Shown here: in pieces, positions 9,097 through 18,167 of the stretch
Layout of the letters: each line of letters begins with the position of its first letter
Numbering within the stretch: the first letter of the stretch is position 1
From: Parapedobacter pyrenivorans
GTDB taxonomy: Bacteria; Bacteroidota; Bacteroidia; Sphingobacteriales; Sphingobacteriaceae
Length of the DNA: 64,000 bases
NCBI RefSeq assembly: GCF_014636865.1
Contig: NZ_BMER01000005.1
Span: 417,640-481,639 of the forward strand
Direction: 5' to 3'
The notes under the pieces: generated by a model
What the model saw: the letters and a program-made list of their open reading frames with translations, nothing else
Told to the model about the DNA's origin: nothing
The model's database searches: none
Translations under genes and position numbers: made by a program

Positions 9097-10860
9097 ATGA
9101 GCGAACCCCAGGTATCCGGAAAAACATACGATGCACAGCTGCTCCGCAGAATGATGCGTTATGTAAGGCCCTATCGGGGTATCTTTGTCATTTCCGTATT
9201 GCTTACGATTATCATGGCAGGTGTGGCTCCGGCACTGCCGATGGTTGTGGAATATACGCTTGACCGGTTTATTCTCCACAACGATATCGATGGCCTTCAG
9301 CTGATGTTGCTCTTGATGTTGGGGCTTTTACTCCTGCAAACGGTCATCCGTTATTTCCATACGCTGATGACCAATACGTTGGGCCAATCGGTCATCCGGG
9401 ATCTCCGCATCAATGTGTTTAACCACATAACGAGCCTTCGTCTCAAATATTTTGATCATACGCCGATAGGCAGGCTCATTACCCGTACCATTTCGGACCT
9501 GGAAACCATTGCCAACATTTTTTCGGAAGGGCTTATCCAGATTATTGGGGATATTCTCCAGCTGGTGGTGATACTGGTGGTGATGTTTTATACCGATTGG
9601 AAGCTAACGCTTATCGTGTTGATTCCGATGCCTTTTATGGTTGGAGCAACCTATGTCTTTAAGGAGGCGATGAAATCCGCCTTCCAGGATGTGCGTAAAT
9701 GGGTGTCTAATCTGAATACGTTTTTGCAGGAACACATTTCGGGCATCAGCATCATTCAGTACTTTGCTCGCGAGGACCAGGAGATGCGCAAATTTAAAAC
9801 GGCCAATGCGGAGCACCGGAATGCCCACATCCGGGCGAACTGGTATTTTTCGATTTTTTTTCCGGTATTGGAAATTATCATGGCCATTTCGCTGGGTTTA
9901 CTGGTTTGGTATGGTTCCAAGCAGGTGCTCGCCGATGAGCTGTCGCCCGGCGTGATCGTGGCCTTCATCATGTACATCAATATGATCTTCCGGCCCATCC
10001 GGGAGTTGGTGGATAAGTTCAATACGCTGCAAATGGGCATGGTGAGTGCCGAACGGATTTTTGCGGTGCTGGACACCGACGAGCGGACACCCAATGAAGG
10101 CATCAAGCAACCTCCACACATCCGTGGGGAGATTGTTTTTGATCGGGTATGGTTTGCTTACGATGAGGAGAAATGGGTGTTAAAGGATATCGACTTCAAG
10201 GTCGAGCCCGGAGAAACGCTGGCTTTGGTAGGTGCGACGGGGGCGGGAAAGTCTTCCACAATCAATATTCTCAGCCGCTTTTATGAGGTCAATAAGGGAT
10301 CTATATTGTTGGATGGTGTAGCTATCCGGGAATATGAACTCAATTACCTGCGCCGTACGATTGCTACCGTGCTACAGGATGTCTTCCTGTTTTCAGATTC
10401 GGTGGCCGGCAACATCAGCCTAAACGATCCTTCCATCACCCGTGAGCAGATTGTGGCGGCCGCCAAACAGGTGGGCGCTCATGAGTTTATTATGCGTTTA
10501 CCGGGAGGCTATGATTATAAGGTGCAGGAACGTGGGGCCACACTTTCTTCGGGGCAAGCGCAGTTGATTTCATTCATCCGTGCGCTGGTGCATGATCCGA
10601 GAATATTGGTGCTGGATGAGGCGACTTCTTCTGTCGATACCGAAACGGAGGAACTTATCCAGCAAGCCATTGATAAACTGATGGAAGGCCGCACATCCAT
10701 CGTGATTGCCCATCGCCTTTCTACCATCCAAAAGGCAGATAAGATCATTGTGCTGGATAAGGGCGAGATGAAAGAAATGGGCTCACACCAGGAGCTGTTA
10801 CGAATGGATGGGTATTACAAGCGCCTGTATGATCTGCAGTTTCATTCGGCTGGGATATGA
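9097..10860 (+). CDS. ABC transporter, fused permease and ATPase (MsbA-like exporter)
   Basis: The protein has 587 residues from the ATG at 9097; an in-frame TTG at 9085 lies inside the promoter box. The N-terminal half (about 1-310) has six predicted transmembrane helices of the ABC exporter fold. The ATPase half has Walker A GATGAGKSS, a signature reading LSSGQ (second glycine replaced by serine), Walker B ILVLDEAT and the switch histidine in IAHRLST. It would work as a homodimer in the inner membrane exporting a lipid or hydrophobic substrate. The substrate cannot be assigned. A hairpin follows the gene. Confidence 0.93.
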   Translation: MSEPQVSGKTYDAQLLRRMMRYVRPYRGIFVISVLLTIIMAGVAPALPMVVEYTLDRFILHNDIDGLQLMLLLMLGLLLLQTVIRYFHTLMTNTLGQSVIRDLRINVFNHITSLRLKYFDHTPIGRLITRTISDLETIANIFSEGLIQIIGDILQLVVILVVMFYTDWKLTLIVLIPMPFMVGATYVFKEAMKSAFQDVRKWVSNLNTFLQEHISGISIIQYFAREDQEMRKFKTANAEHRNAHIRANWYFSIFFPVLEIIMAISLGLLVWYGSKQVLADELSPGVIVAFIMYINMIFRPIRELVDKFNTLQMGMVSAERIFAVLDTDERTPNEGIKQPPHIRGEIVFDRVWFAYDEEKWVLKDIDFKVEPGETLALVGATGAGKSSTINILSRFYEVNKGSILLDGVAIREYELNYLRRTIATVLQDVFLFSDSVAGNISLNDPSITREQIVAAAKQVGAHEFIMRLPGGYDYKVQERGATLSSGQAQLISFIRALVHDPRILVLDEATSSVDTETEELIQQAIDKLMEGRTSIVIAHRLSTIQKADKIIVLDKGEMKEMGSHQELLRMDGYYKRLYDLQFHSAGI

Positions 10861-10869
10861 TATAAAAGT

Positions 10870-10896
10870 GCCCGTCCGTAATCCCTACAGACGGGC
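10870..10896. terminator. Hairpin between convergent ABC exporter and M3 peptidase genes
   Basis: GCCCGTC (10870-10876) and GACGGGC (10890-10896) form a 7-bp GC-rich stem with a 13-nt loop in the convergent gap. There is no strong U-tract on either side, so it is a weak bidirectional terminator candidate. Confidence 0.5.
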
Positions 10897-10920
10897 AATC
10901 TATCTGGGTATTCGACTTGC

Positions 10921-13032
10921 TTAATCCAGGCCTCTTTTCTTCATTAAATAGATCGGGTTGGGGTCCGCTCCGCGGAATTTCCGGTACAGTTCTGCCGGTT
11001 TTACGGTGCCGCCTTTTTCTAAGACGTTTTTTCGGAACGCACTGGCAGTGGCCTGGTCGTAAAGGCTGGTTTCCTTGAATGCGGCGAAAGCATCAGCATC
11101 AAGCACCTCCGCCCAAATGTAGCTGTAGTAACCAGCGGAGTAGCCACCAGAAAAGATATGCTGGAAATAGGTGCTGCTGTGACGTGGAATGATTTCGTCG
11201 ATCAGCCCGGCTTTTGCCATGGAGGTTTTCTCGAATTCCTGGGCACTTACGGTGATGGGGCTGGTGATGGTGTGGTAGTCGAAATCCAATATGGAAGATG
11301 CCAAATACTCCACGGTGGCAAAACCTTGCCCGAATGTGCCGGCGCTTTCCAGTTTGGCAATAAGCTCATCGGGAATTGCGGCACCTGTTTGATAATGCTT
11401 AGCATAGGCCTTCAGCACGGTGGGATCCTCGGCCCAATTTTCCATCACCTGTGACGGCAGCTCCACGAAATCCCGCGATACTGAGGTGCCAGAGAGGCCG
11501 CTATAGGTAACGTTGGATAGGAGGCCGTGAAGTGCGTGGCCAAACTCGTGAAACAAGGTATTGGCTTCATCAAAGGTAAGTAATGCCGGCTGGTCACCCA
11601 CGGGCTTGGTAAAGTTGCAGACGTTGACAATCACCGGGGCCTTGCGGTCGCCATTTTCCGTGTACTGTCTGCGGAATGAGCTCATCCAGGCACCGGGACG
11701 CTTGGACTCACGAGGGAAGTAATCCACATAAAATATGCCGATGTGGCTGCCATCCGCCTCCAGCACTTCGTAGACCTCTACCTCTGGATGGTAGGTGGGT
11801 ATGCTGTCCAGCTTTTTGAACGTGATGCCATATAATTTGTTGGCTACATCAAAAGCCCCCTGCCTAACACCCGCTAAGCTGAAATAAGGCTTCAGCTCTT
11901 CCTCGCTCAACGAAAAGCGCTTTTGCCGAATCTTTTCCGAATAATACCGCCAATCATAAGGTGCCGCCTGAAAATTTTTGCCCGATGCTTCGATTTCCTT
12001 TTGGATGTCATACGCCTCCGCTTTTGCCTTTGCAATAGCGGGTTTCCACAGGTCGTCCAGCAATTTCTTAACGTTGGCGGGGTTTTCGGCCATTGCTTCT
12101 TCCAACACATAATGTGCATGGGTAGGATATCCCAACAGGTTGGCTTTCTGCAACCGAAGGTTGGCGATCTCAACAAGCACCTCGCTGTTATCCTGGGCAT
12201 TGCCGTTACCGGCTCGGCTTCTGTAGGCATCCCAAAGCTGTTTGCGCAACTCGCGGTTAGCTGCATATTGCAAAAACGGCATCACACTGGAGTTGGAAAG
12301 CGTGAATACCCACTTGCCGTCATGGCCCTTGGCTTTGGCGGTTTCCGCGGCAGCCGCTTTCAGATCGTCCGAAAGGCCGGCAAGGCTGTCATCGCTAGCT
12401 ACGATGAGTTCAAACGCATTGGTTTCGGTTAATACATTCTGGCCAAATTGCGTGGTCAACGCTGCCAGTTGGGCATTGATATCGCGCAAGGTTGCCTGAT
12501 CAGCGTCGCTCAGATTAGCCCCGTTGCGCACAAAGCTCTTGTAACTACGTTCGAGCAGCATCAGCTGTTCGCTGGATAACCCTAAACTTTCGCGTTTGTC
12601 CCATATCCTGTTGACGCGGCTGAAAAGCTGCGCATTCAGTGAAATGTTATCGCGATGAGCGGCGAGCTTGGGCGCTAGCTCTTTGTCCAAAGCTTGAATC
12701 GCCGGGTTGGTTGTCGATGAATTGAGATTGGAAAACACATAGGATACGCGGGTAAGCAGACTGCCCGCATTTTCGAGCGCCAGGATGGTATTCTCAAAGG
12801 TAGGGTCTTCCGTTATCCCTGCAATCGAATCAACTTCGGCGGTATGTTGCCGAAGGGCCTCTTCGTATGCGGGCTTAAAGTGTTCGTCTTTAATCTGGTC
12901 AAACGGCGGCACACCGAAAGGCGTATCATACGTCGTTAAAAATGGATTTTGGATAGCCTGCTTGGTCTCGTCGCAGGACACGATGAATGCAGTTGAAATC
13001 ATCAATACAGGTAAAATTTGTTTGTTATTCAT
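10921..13032 (-). CDS. dcp: M3 family metallopeptidase, peptidyl-dipeptidase (Dcp-like) lipoprotein
   Basis: The protein has 703 residues from the ATG at 13032, which starts a lipoprotein signal (AFIVSCDE); a TAACTTTG box at 13060-13067 on this strand supports it and excludes the longer frame. The zinc motif HEFGH occurs in LFHEFGHALHG (about residue 490), with the downstream glutamate region SRDFVELPSQVMENW. Overall length and C-terminal motifs match Dcp / oligopeptidase A zinc peptidases, which release dipeptides or cleave short peptides. The lipid anchor suggests a periplasmic location, unlike cytoplasmic E. coli Dcp. Confidence 0.92.
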   Translation of the reverse strand: MNNKQILPVLMISTAFIVSCDETKQAIQNPFLTTYDTPFGVPPFDQIKDEHFKPAYEEALRQHTAEVDSIAGITEDPTFENTILALENAGSLLTRVSYVFSNLNSSTTNPAIQALDKELAPKLAAHRDNISLNAQLFSRVNRIWDKRESLGLSSEQLMLLERSYKSFVRNGANLSDADQATLRDINAQLAALTTQFGQNVLTETNAFELIVASDDSLAGLSDDLKAAAAETAKAKGHDGKWVFTLSNSSVMPFLQYAANRELRKQLWDAYRSRAGNGNAQDNSEVLVEIANLRLQKANLLGYPTHAHYVLEEAMAENPANVKKLLDDLWKPAIAKAKAEAYDIQKEIEASGKNFQAAPYDWRYYSEKIRQKRFSLSEEELKPYFSLAGVRQGAFDVANKLYGITFKKLDSIPTYHPEVEVYEVLEADGSHIGIFYVDYFPRESKRPGAWMSSFRRQYTENGDRKAPVIVNVCNFTKPVGDQPALLTFDEANTLFHEFGHALHGLLSNVTYSGLSGTSVSRDFVELPSQVMENWAEDPTVLKAYAKHYQTGAAIPDELIAKLESAGTFGQGFATVEYLASSILDFDYHTITSPITVSAQEFEKTSMAKAGLIDEIIPRHSSTYFQHIFSGGYSAGYYSYIWAEVLDADAFAAFKETSLYDQATASAFRKNVLEKGGTVKPAELYRKFRGADPNPIYLMKKRGLD

Positions 13033-13105
13033 GTTGTGCGTATGGATTAGTGCTGCGGCCAAAGTTACACATAAGTTTCGTTTTGGCGATAATCCTGCCG
13101 TCGAC

Positions 13106-13474
13106 TCAACTGATAGCCTTTCCAAAGGGAGTGAAGGCCAGCCCCATCAACTTAAAGTGCTGCATGCCGAAAGGAATGCCCACGATGGTGATGCAAAGCA
13201 ATACGCCAAAGAAAAAATGGGTGAGCGCCACCCATATTCCACCAAATATAATCCAGAGTATATTCATGAGGGTATACAGGCATCCTGTACTGGTTGGCGT
13301 AGGGATAACCTTGGTTCCAAAGGGGACCAAGGACGCTACGGCCAGCTTGAATAATTGTAAGCCGAAGGGTATGCCGACAATCGTCAGGCACAGGACCAAT
13401 CCGCCGAAGAGGTACTGCAGAAAGATGAAAAATCCACCGAAAATAATCCAGATCACATTACCGATGAAACTCAT
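13106..13474 (-). CDS. YccF domain-containing membrane protein
   Basis: The 122-residue inner-membrane protein contains two tandem YccF (DUF307) repeats. Each reads roughly WIIFGG, a hydrophobic stretch, then C.TIVGIPFG: the first about residues 4-45, the second about 68-110. Function is unknown for the family. Its ATG overlaps the stop codon of hisS by 4 nt, so it is probably translationally coupled to that gene. Confidence 0.88.
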   Translation of the reverse strand: MSFIGNVIWIIFGGFFIFLQYLFGGLVLCLTIVGIPFGLQLFKLAVASLVPFGTKVIPTPTSTGCLYTLMNILWIIFGGIWVALTHFFFGVLLCITIVGIPFGMQHFKLMGLAFTPFGKAIS

Positions 13475-14862
13475 GCATTAGGGGCTAAAAAGGAGAGTAC
13501 TTCTGTTTCACCGAGCATCCGTTGTTCGCCGGTCAGCATGTCTTTTAGTGAAAACAGGCCACTTGCTATTTCTTCTTCACCGATGAGGATCACATAGGGG
13601 ATTTTTTTTGCGTCGGCATATGAGAGTTGCTTTTTCAGCTTGGCAGTGGCCGGATAGAGTTCGGAAGCTACACCTGCAGCTCGTAATTTTCGTAGCAACG
13701 GCAGTGCATACAGCTCGGCTAGTTTATCAAAGTTGCTGATCAATACCTGGGTAGTTAATACCGCTGTGTTGGGAAAAAGACCCAGTTCTTCCAATACATC
13801 GTATATTCGATCGGCACCGAATGAAATTCCTACACCGGTGAGTCCGTTCAAGCCGAACATCCCGGTAAGATCATCATAGCGGCCGCCGCCGCCGATGCTT
13901 CCCATTGTCGCCTCATTGGTTTTTACCTCAAAAATACAACCCGTATAGTAATTGAGGCCCCGCGCCAGTGTGATGTCCAATTCGACAAAACGGTTAACCA
14001 CAGCGGTGTCACCGACAAGTTTTTCAACATATCCCAATACGGTTTCGATCTCGTCGATACCCTTTAATCCGATTGGCGAAGATGCCAGTACTTGCCTCAA
14101 CTGTTCGGCCTTTTCGGTGTTGGTACCCTGTAATTGAATGATGGGTTGCAGCTTTTCCAAATCACCAGCAGTGAAGCCGCGGTTTAGCAGTTCGTTATTT
14201 ACCCCTTCCAGTCCAATTTTATCCAGCTTATCAATGGCTACAGTCATATCAACAATCAGCTCCGGCTTGCCCAATACTTCAGCAATACCCGTCAATATTT
14301 TACGATTGTTGAGCTTAATGGTAAAATCGCGCAGGCCCAATCCGGACAATGCTTCATGATAGATGAGTACAAACTCGGCTTCGTTGAGTAGGCTGTCGGA
14401 GCCGACGACATCCACATCGCATTGGTAAAACTCCCGATAGCGCCCGCGCTGAGGTCTATCGGCACGCCATACCGGCTGGATCTGGAACCGCTTGAAGGGC
14501 AGGGTCAACTCATGCTGATGCATCACCACGTAGCGTGCAAAAGGAACCGTAAGGTCGTATCGCAAGGCTTTTTCGGCGATATGTGGAGCGAGCTGCGCGG
14601 AGGCCTTTTCTTCCATCAGGTTGCCGGGCGCCTTGGCTAGGTAATCGCCCGAGTTGAGTATCTTGAAAATCAATTTATCACCCTCATCGCCGTATTTACC
14701 TGTCAGTGTCTGTAGGTTTTCAAAGGTGGGGGTCTGAATCTCACGATATCCATATTTCGCGAAGACCGCCTTAATTATATCGAAAATATAATTGCGTTTC
14801 TCCATTTCTGTGGGCGAAAAATCGCGCGTGCCCTTTGCCAATGAGGGTTTGATTGCTGCCAT
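13471..14862 (-). CDS. hisS: Histidyl-tRNA synthetase
   Basis: The class II synthetase of 463 residues charges tRNA-His. Motif 2 (PVWRADRPQRGRYREFYQCD), the histidine-specific LARGLNYYTGCIFEV segment and motif 3 (GVGISFGADRI) are present, followed by an anticodon-binding domain. The start ATG lies only 4 nt after a perfect TACCTTTG box (14867-14874 on this strand), so the mRNA may be leaderless. The gene overlaps yccF by 4 nt. Confidence 0.97.
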   Translation of the reverse strand: MAAIKPSLAKGTRDFSPTEMEKRNYIFDIIKAVFAKYGYREIQTPTFENLQTLTGKYGDEGDKLIFKILNSGDYLAKAPGNLMEEKASAQLAPHIAEKALRYDLTVPFARYVVMHQHELTLPFKRFQIQPVWRADRPQRGRYREFYQCDVDVVGSDSLLNEAEFVLIYHEALSGLGLRDFTIKLNNRKILTGIAEVLGKPELIVDMTVAIDKLDKIGLEGVNNELLNRGFTAGDLEKLQPIIQLQGTNTEKAEQLRQVLASSPIGLKGIDEIETVLGYVEKLVGDTAVVNRFVELDITLARGLNYYTGCIFEVKTNEATMGSIGGGGRYDDLTGMFGLNGLTGVGISFGADRIYDVLEELGLFPNTAVLTTQVLISNFDKLAELYALPLLRKLRAAGVASELYPATAKLKKQLSYADAKKIPYVILIGEEEIASGLFSLKDMLTGEQRMLGETEVLSFLAPNA

Positions 14863-14894
14863 GCGGCAAAGGTAAGAGATAGAATTGAGATATG

Positions 14895-15626
14895 CTAAAG
14901 CACGTTCAGTACTTCGCAGGCTTTTTCGGCGGCAATTTTCTCGGCACTTTTCTTATTGTAATCTCGGCCGGTGCCGCATACTTCGCCATCGACCACGGCG
15001 TCTATCGTGAAAATCTTGATGCTATCGCCCTCGGCATTTTCAGCTTGGACAAAACTTATTTCCTTACCGGCTTGCTGACACCACTCGATAAGCCTGCTTT
15101 TGAAATTGGTTTCGGTTTGCTCCAGTGTTTGGATATCGACGTGAGGTTTGATGATCCGGCTTATCAGGAAATTTTTGGCGAATACGTATCCTTTATCCAG
15201 GTAGATGGCGCCTATCAACGCTTCAAAAGCATCACCCAGCAACGAGCCCTGTTTATTGGGATAATTAATCATGCGGGCATCGTATTGGATAAGTTCATTG
15301 AGGCCCAGTTTTTTGGATAGTTGATTAAGGTGGGCGCGGCTTACGATTTTTGAGCGCATTTCGGTGAGGAATCCCTCGCCTTTGTACGGATATTTCTTAA
15401 AAAGAAGCTCTGCTACTACTGAGCCCAATACCGCATCGCCAAGAAACTCCAGCCGTTCATTGCTATTCTTGGTGCCATCTTTTATGGGTACGGCTACAGA
15501 CTTGTGGCGGAAAGCCAGCTGATAGAGGTGTAGGTTTCCCGGAACAAAGCCCAGCATGTTCTTCAACGCCCTTACATAGCCGCGATTGGATGATAAGTAC
15601 AGTTTGTAAATCTTTGAAATAGGCAT
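14895..15626 (-). CDS. rnc: Ribonuclease III
   Basis: The 243-residue double-strand-specific endoribonuclease processes rRNA precursors and structured mRNAs. The signature NERLEFLGDAVLG and the second acidic site GDAFEALIGAIYLDKG are intact. A C-terminal dsRNA-binding domain (from about residue 170) follows. It is the last gene of an acpP-fabF-rnc cluster, a common bacterial order. The gap to fabF is 67 bp and no terminator is visible, so co-transcription is likely. Confidence 0.97.
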   Translation of the reverse strand: MPISKIYKLYLSSNRGYVRALKNMLGFVPGNLHLYQLAFRHKSVAVPIKDGTKNSNERLEFLGDAVLGSVVAELLFKKYPYKGEGFLTEMRSKIVSRAHLNQLSKKLGLNELIQYDARMINYPNKQGSLLGDAFEALIGAIYLDKGYVFAKNFLISRIIKPHVDIQTLEQTETNFKSRLIEWCQQAGKEISFVQAENAEGDSIKIFTIDAVVDGEVCGTGRDYNKKSAEKIAAEKACEVLNVL

Positions 15627-15693
15627 CTAATTACTAACTGAATAACAAGCATGCAGCGGGGAAATCACCTGTTGCAAAAAAATGCCTCCAAAA

Positions 15694-16947
15694 TTAGGCT
15701 TCGAACTTCTTGAAAATAACGGTGGCGTTGTGCCCGCCAAAACCAAAGGTATTGCTCATCGCTGCACTTACCGTCCGTTTCTGCGCTTTATTGAAAGTGA
15801 AGTTCAGTTCCGGATCAAGGTTTGGATCGTCCGTGAAATGATTGATGGTTGGAGGCACCACATCATTTTTCACCGCAAGAATGGATGCGATGGATTCCAC
15901 GGCTCCGGCGGCACCCAATAGATGGCCGGTCATTGATTTCGTAGAGCTGATATTGAGCTTGTACGCATGCTGTCCAAACAATTCGAGGATGGCCATAATT
16001 TCACTGGGATCACCTACGGGTGTGGACGTGCCATGTACATTGATGTAATCGATATCGTTTTGGGTGAGCCGGGCATCCGTTAGCGCGTTTGTCATAGCCA
16101 GCCGTGCTCCCAGGCCCTCGGGGTGCGATGCAGTAATGTGATAGGCGTCGGCACTCATTCCTGCCCCGATGAGTTCGGCATAGATCTTGGCACCGCGCGC
16201 TTGAGCATGTTCCAGGCTTTCAAGCACGATAGCTCCCGCGCCTTCGCCGGCCACAAAGCCATCCCGGTCCTTATCAAATGGTCTGGAGGCCGTTTGCGGG
16301 TCGTCATTACGTGTAGACAGTGCGTGCATGGCATTAAACCCACCGATACCCGCTTCATTGATAATTGCTTCTGAACCACCGCTGATGATGATATCAGCCT
16401 GTCCCGTACGAATATAGTTAAGCGAATCAATGAGCGCGTGTGTGGATGATGCGCAAGCAGAAACAGTAGAAAAGTTGGGTCCGTGTAGTCCGTAGCGCAT
16501 GGATATATGTCCAGGCGCAATGTCCAAAATCATCTTCGGGATAAAGAAAGGGTTGAAGCGGGGCGTTCCATCGCCTGCATAAAAATTGCTTACTTCATCC
16601 AAAAATGTCTTCAGGCCACCAATACCAGACCCCCATATCACACCGATACGATTGGTATTTAGATTGTCGAACTTAAGCGAGGCATCCGCCACCGCTTCGT
16701 CCGTAGCTGCCAATGCGTAGTGTACAAATGGATCTAATTTTCGGGCTTCCTTACGCTCCATAAAGTCTTCAGCGTTGAATCCCTTCACTTCACAAGCAAA
16801 ACGGGTTTTGAATTTCGATGCGTCAAACTTAGTGATAGGAGCAGCGCCGCTTACTCCTTTAATCAGGTTGTCCCAAAATTCTGGAACAGTATTCCCGATA
16901 GGAGTAAGCGCACCTAACCCTGTTACTACTACTCTTTTAAGCTCCAT
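15694..16947 (-). CDS. fabF: 3-oxoacyl-ACP synthase II
   Basis: The 417-residue condensing enzyme extends acyl-ACP with malonyl-ACP in fatty acid synthesis. The nucleophile is Cys165 in STVSACASSTHAL. The two active-site histidines lie in the HGTSTPVGD and KSMTGHLLGAAG motifs, and the C-terminal NTFGFGGHNA loop is present. It is 27 bp downstream of acpP, whose product carries its substrate. Confidence 0.97.
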   Translation of the reverse strand: MELKRVVVTGLGALTPIGNTVPEFWDNLIKGVSGAAPITKFDASKFKTRFACEVKGFNAEDFMERKEARKLDPFVHYALAATDEAVADASLKFDNLNTNRIGVIWGSGIGGLKTFLDEVSNFYAGDGTPRFNPFFIPKMILDIAPGHISMRYGLHGPNFSTVSACASSTHALIDSLNYIRTGQADIIISGGSEAIINEAGIGGFNAMHALSTRNDDPQTASRPFDKDRDGFVAGEGAGAIVLESLEHAQARGAKIYAELIGAGMSADAYHITASHPEGLGARLAMTNALTDARLTQNDIDYINVHGTSTPVGDPSEIMAILELFGQHAYKLNISSTKSMTGHLLGAAGAVESIASILAVKNDVVPPTINHFTDDPNLDPELNFTFNKAQKRTVSAAMSNTFGFGGHNATVIFKKFEA

Positions 16948-16974
16948 TTATTACGATTGGCCTAATGAATTTAG

Positions 16975-17211
16975 CTAGTTAACGTTTTTTTCTAAATAAG
17001 CGATTGCTTGTCCTACCGTGCTGATGGTTTCAGCTTGGTCATCGGGGATAGCGACGTTGAATTCTTTTTCGAATTCCATAATCAACTCCACGGTGTCGAG
17101 TGAGTCGGCGCCCAAATCGTTGGTGAATGAAGCTTCTGGGGTAACTTCATTTTCGTCTACACCTAGCTTTTCAACGATGATTGCTTTAACTCTTGATGCG
17201 ATATCAGACAT
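16975..17211 (-). CDS. acpP: Acyl carrier protein
   Basis: The 78-residue acidic protein starts at the ATG at 17211 ([11 protein letters not shown]); an upstream in-frame ATG would add 12 atypical residues. The phosphopantetheine-accepting Ser37 sits in [15 protein letters not shown]. It carries acyl chains for fatty acid synthesis and heads the acpP-fabF-rnc cluster. A -7-like TTTCTTTG lies upstream at 17245-17252 on this strand, with one mismatch to TAnnTTTG. Confidence 0.97.
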   Translation of the reverse strand: MSDIASRVKAIIVEKLGVDENEVTPEASFTNDLGADSLDTVELIMEFEKEFNVAIPDDQAETISTVGQAIAYLEKNVN

Positions 17212-17558
17212 GATTTTATAGTTTAATTGTTTAATAAATCTGTGCAAAGAAAAATAAATTTCGGCAAATAGTAAAACATATTTGATTTTAGAACATTATT
17301 CAAGTTCTGTTAGCAAACCAAATTACGGTTTTTATATCAATGATTTAGCGTCAAATTTTCTAAAGTCTGTTTAATTGATCAGTTATGAAATGCAGGTTAT
17401 CCTTTTTTCCGCCATCGTAATTATATTAATGCCAAATCAGTCATTTTGTTTTTGTAATTTTTGCTGTATTATATATTTTACTGGCAGCAAAGAAACCGAT
17501 CAATTTGCTTTGATGCAAGCAAATTTATCTAAGTTTGCGCTGAATATAGATAAATACT
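17212..17558. promoter_or_regulatory. Divergent intergenic region, acpP / IPExxxVDY gene
   Basis: This AT-rich stretch separates two divergent genes and contains no convincing gene. On the plus strand a perfect -7 box TAAGTTTG (17530-17537) precedes the IPExxxVDY gene. TTTG candidates lie at 17509-17512 (17-nt spacer) and 17504-17507 (22-nt spacer). The weak acpP box lies at 17245-17252. The central 200 bp show nothing I can interpret. Confidence 0.55.
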
Positions 17559-17981
17559 TTGAATAAAGTCACATTAAAATACGAATTAGACCTGGATTTT
17601 GTCCTAATAGCCATCACGTCTTCGCTCAAAGACTATCGATTGTGTTATTTTGTCAACAAGGTTACCGGTTTGAAGCTGCATAAAGTTGACGACTATGAGA
17701 TTTGGATGCCTGCTCCAATAGGTCGGACACATTTCAGTCGGTACGCCGATTTTTCGACAACGACCGACACGGAATATTACCTGTTGGCAAACAAAGGGAT
17801 CGATGGTGGCTTTTTGATTCCCGAGATGCGCCATTCCGATTTCTTTTTGCTGATCAGAAACTTTATCGATGAGGAGGATCTTACGACCATGCAGGAGCGC
17901 ATTGCTGACATCCCAGAAGTGGTCGTTGCCAGCGAAATCTCCCCACAAAAATTGAAATCCAAAGAAAATCTAATATTTTAG
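17559..17981 (+). CDS. IPExxxVDY family protein
   Basis: The 140-residue protein of unknown function belongs to a Bacteroidota family named for a C-terminal motif. Here the motif reads IPEMRHSDFFLLI, with Ser-Asp-Phe in place of Val-Asp-Tyr. The family is usually found directly before pyruvate kinase, and pyk follows here after 186 bp. The start is TTG; no ATG occurs before about residue 50, and the promoter box ends 21 nt upstream. It has no signal peptide, so it is probably cytoplasmic. A link to pyk is inferred from position and from a shared promoter sequence. Confidence 0.8.
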   Translation: MNKVTLKYELDLDFVLIAITSSLKDYRLCYFVNKVTGLKLHKVDDYEIWMPAPIGRTHFSRYADFSTTTDTEYYLLANKGIDGGFLIPEMRHSDFFLLIRNFIDEEDLTTMQERIADIPEVVVASEISPQKLKSKENLIF

Positions 17982-18028
17982 TGCCGAGATCGATAAGTTG
18001 CTTTTCAATCCTATATCTATATTATAGA

Positions 18029-18060
18029 TTTGTATATCGAAGCAACTTTATCTAAGTTTG
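18029..18060 (+). promoter_or_regulatory. Promoter of pyk
   Basis: TTTG (18029-18032), a 20-nt spacer and TAAGTTTG (18053-18060) form a full Bacteroidota promoter. The predicted leader is about 100 nt. The 22 bases ending just after the -7 box match 20 of 22 with the promoter of the upstream gene (17517-17538). Confidence 0.7.
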
Positions 18061-18167
18061 CCAAAGTGTATCAATCACACCAATAGTTTAGGGATATAAG
18101 AACAAACCGGCTTCATGCCCAGGTAGAACAAAGCGACAGACAAAACAACGTTAACAAATACTATTCA

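Noticed and set aside
12785..13354. A 189-codon plus-strand frame spanning the dcp start and yccF.
   Set aside because: Antisense to two recognised genes and containing the dcp promoter region; no homology seen.
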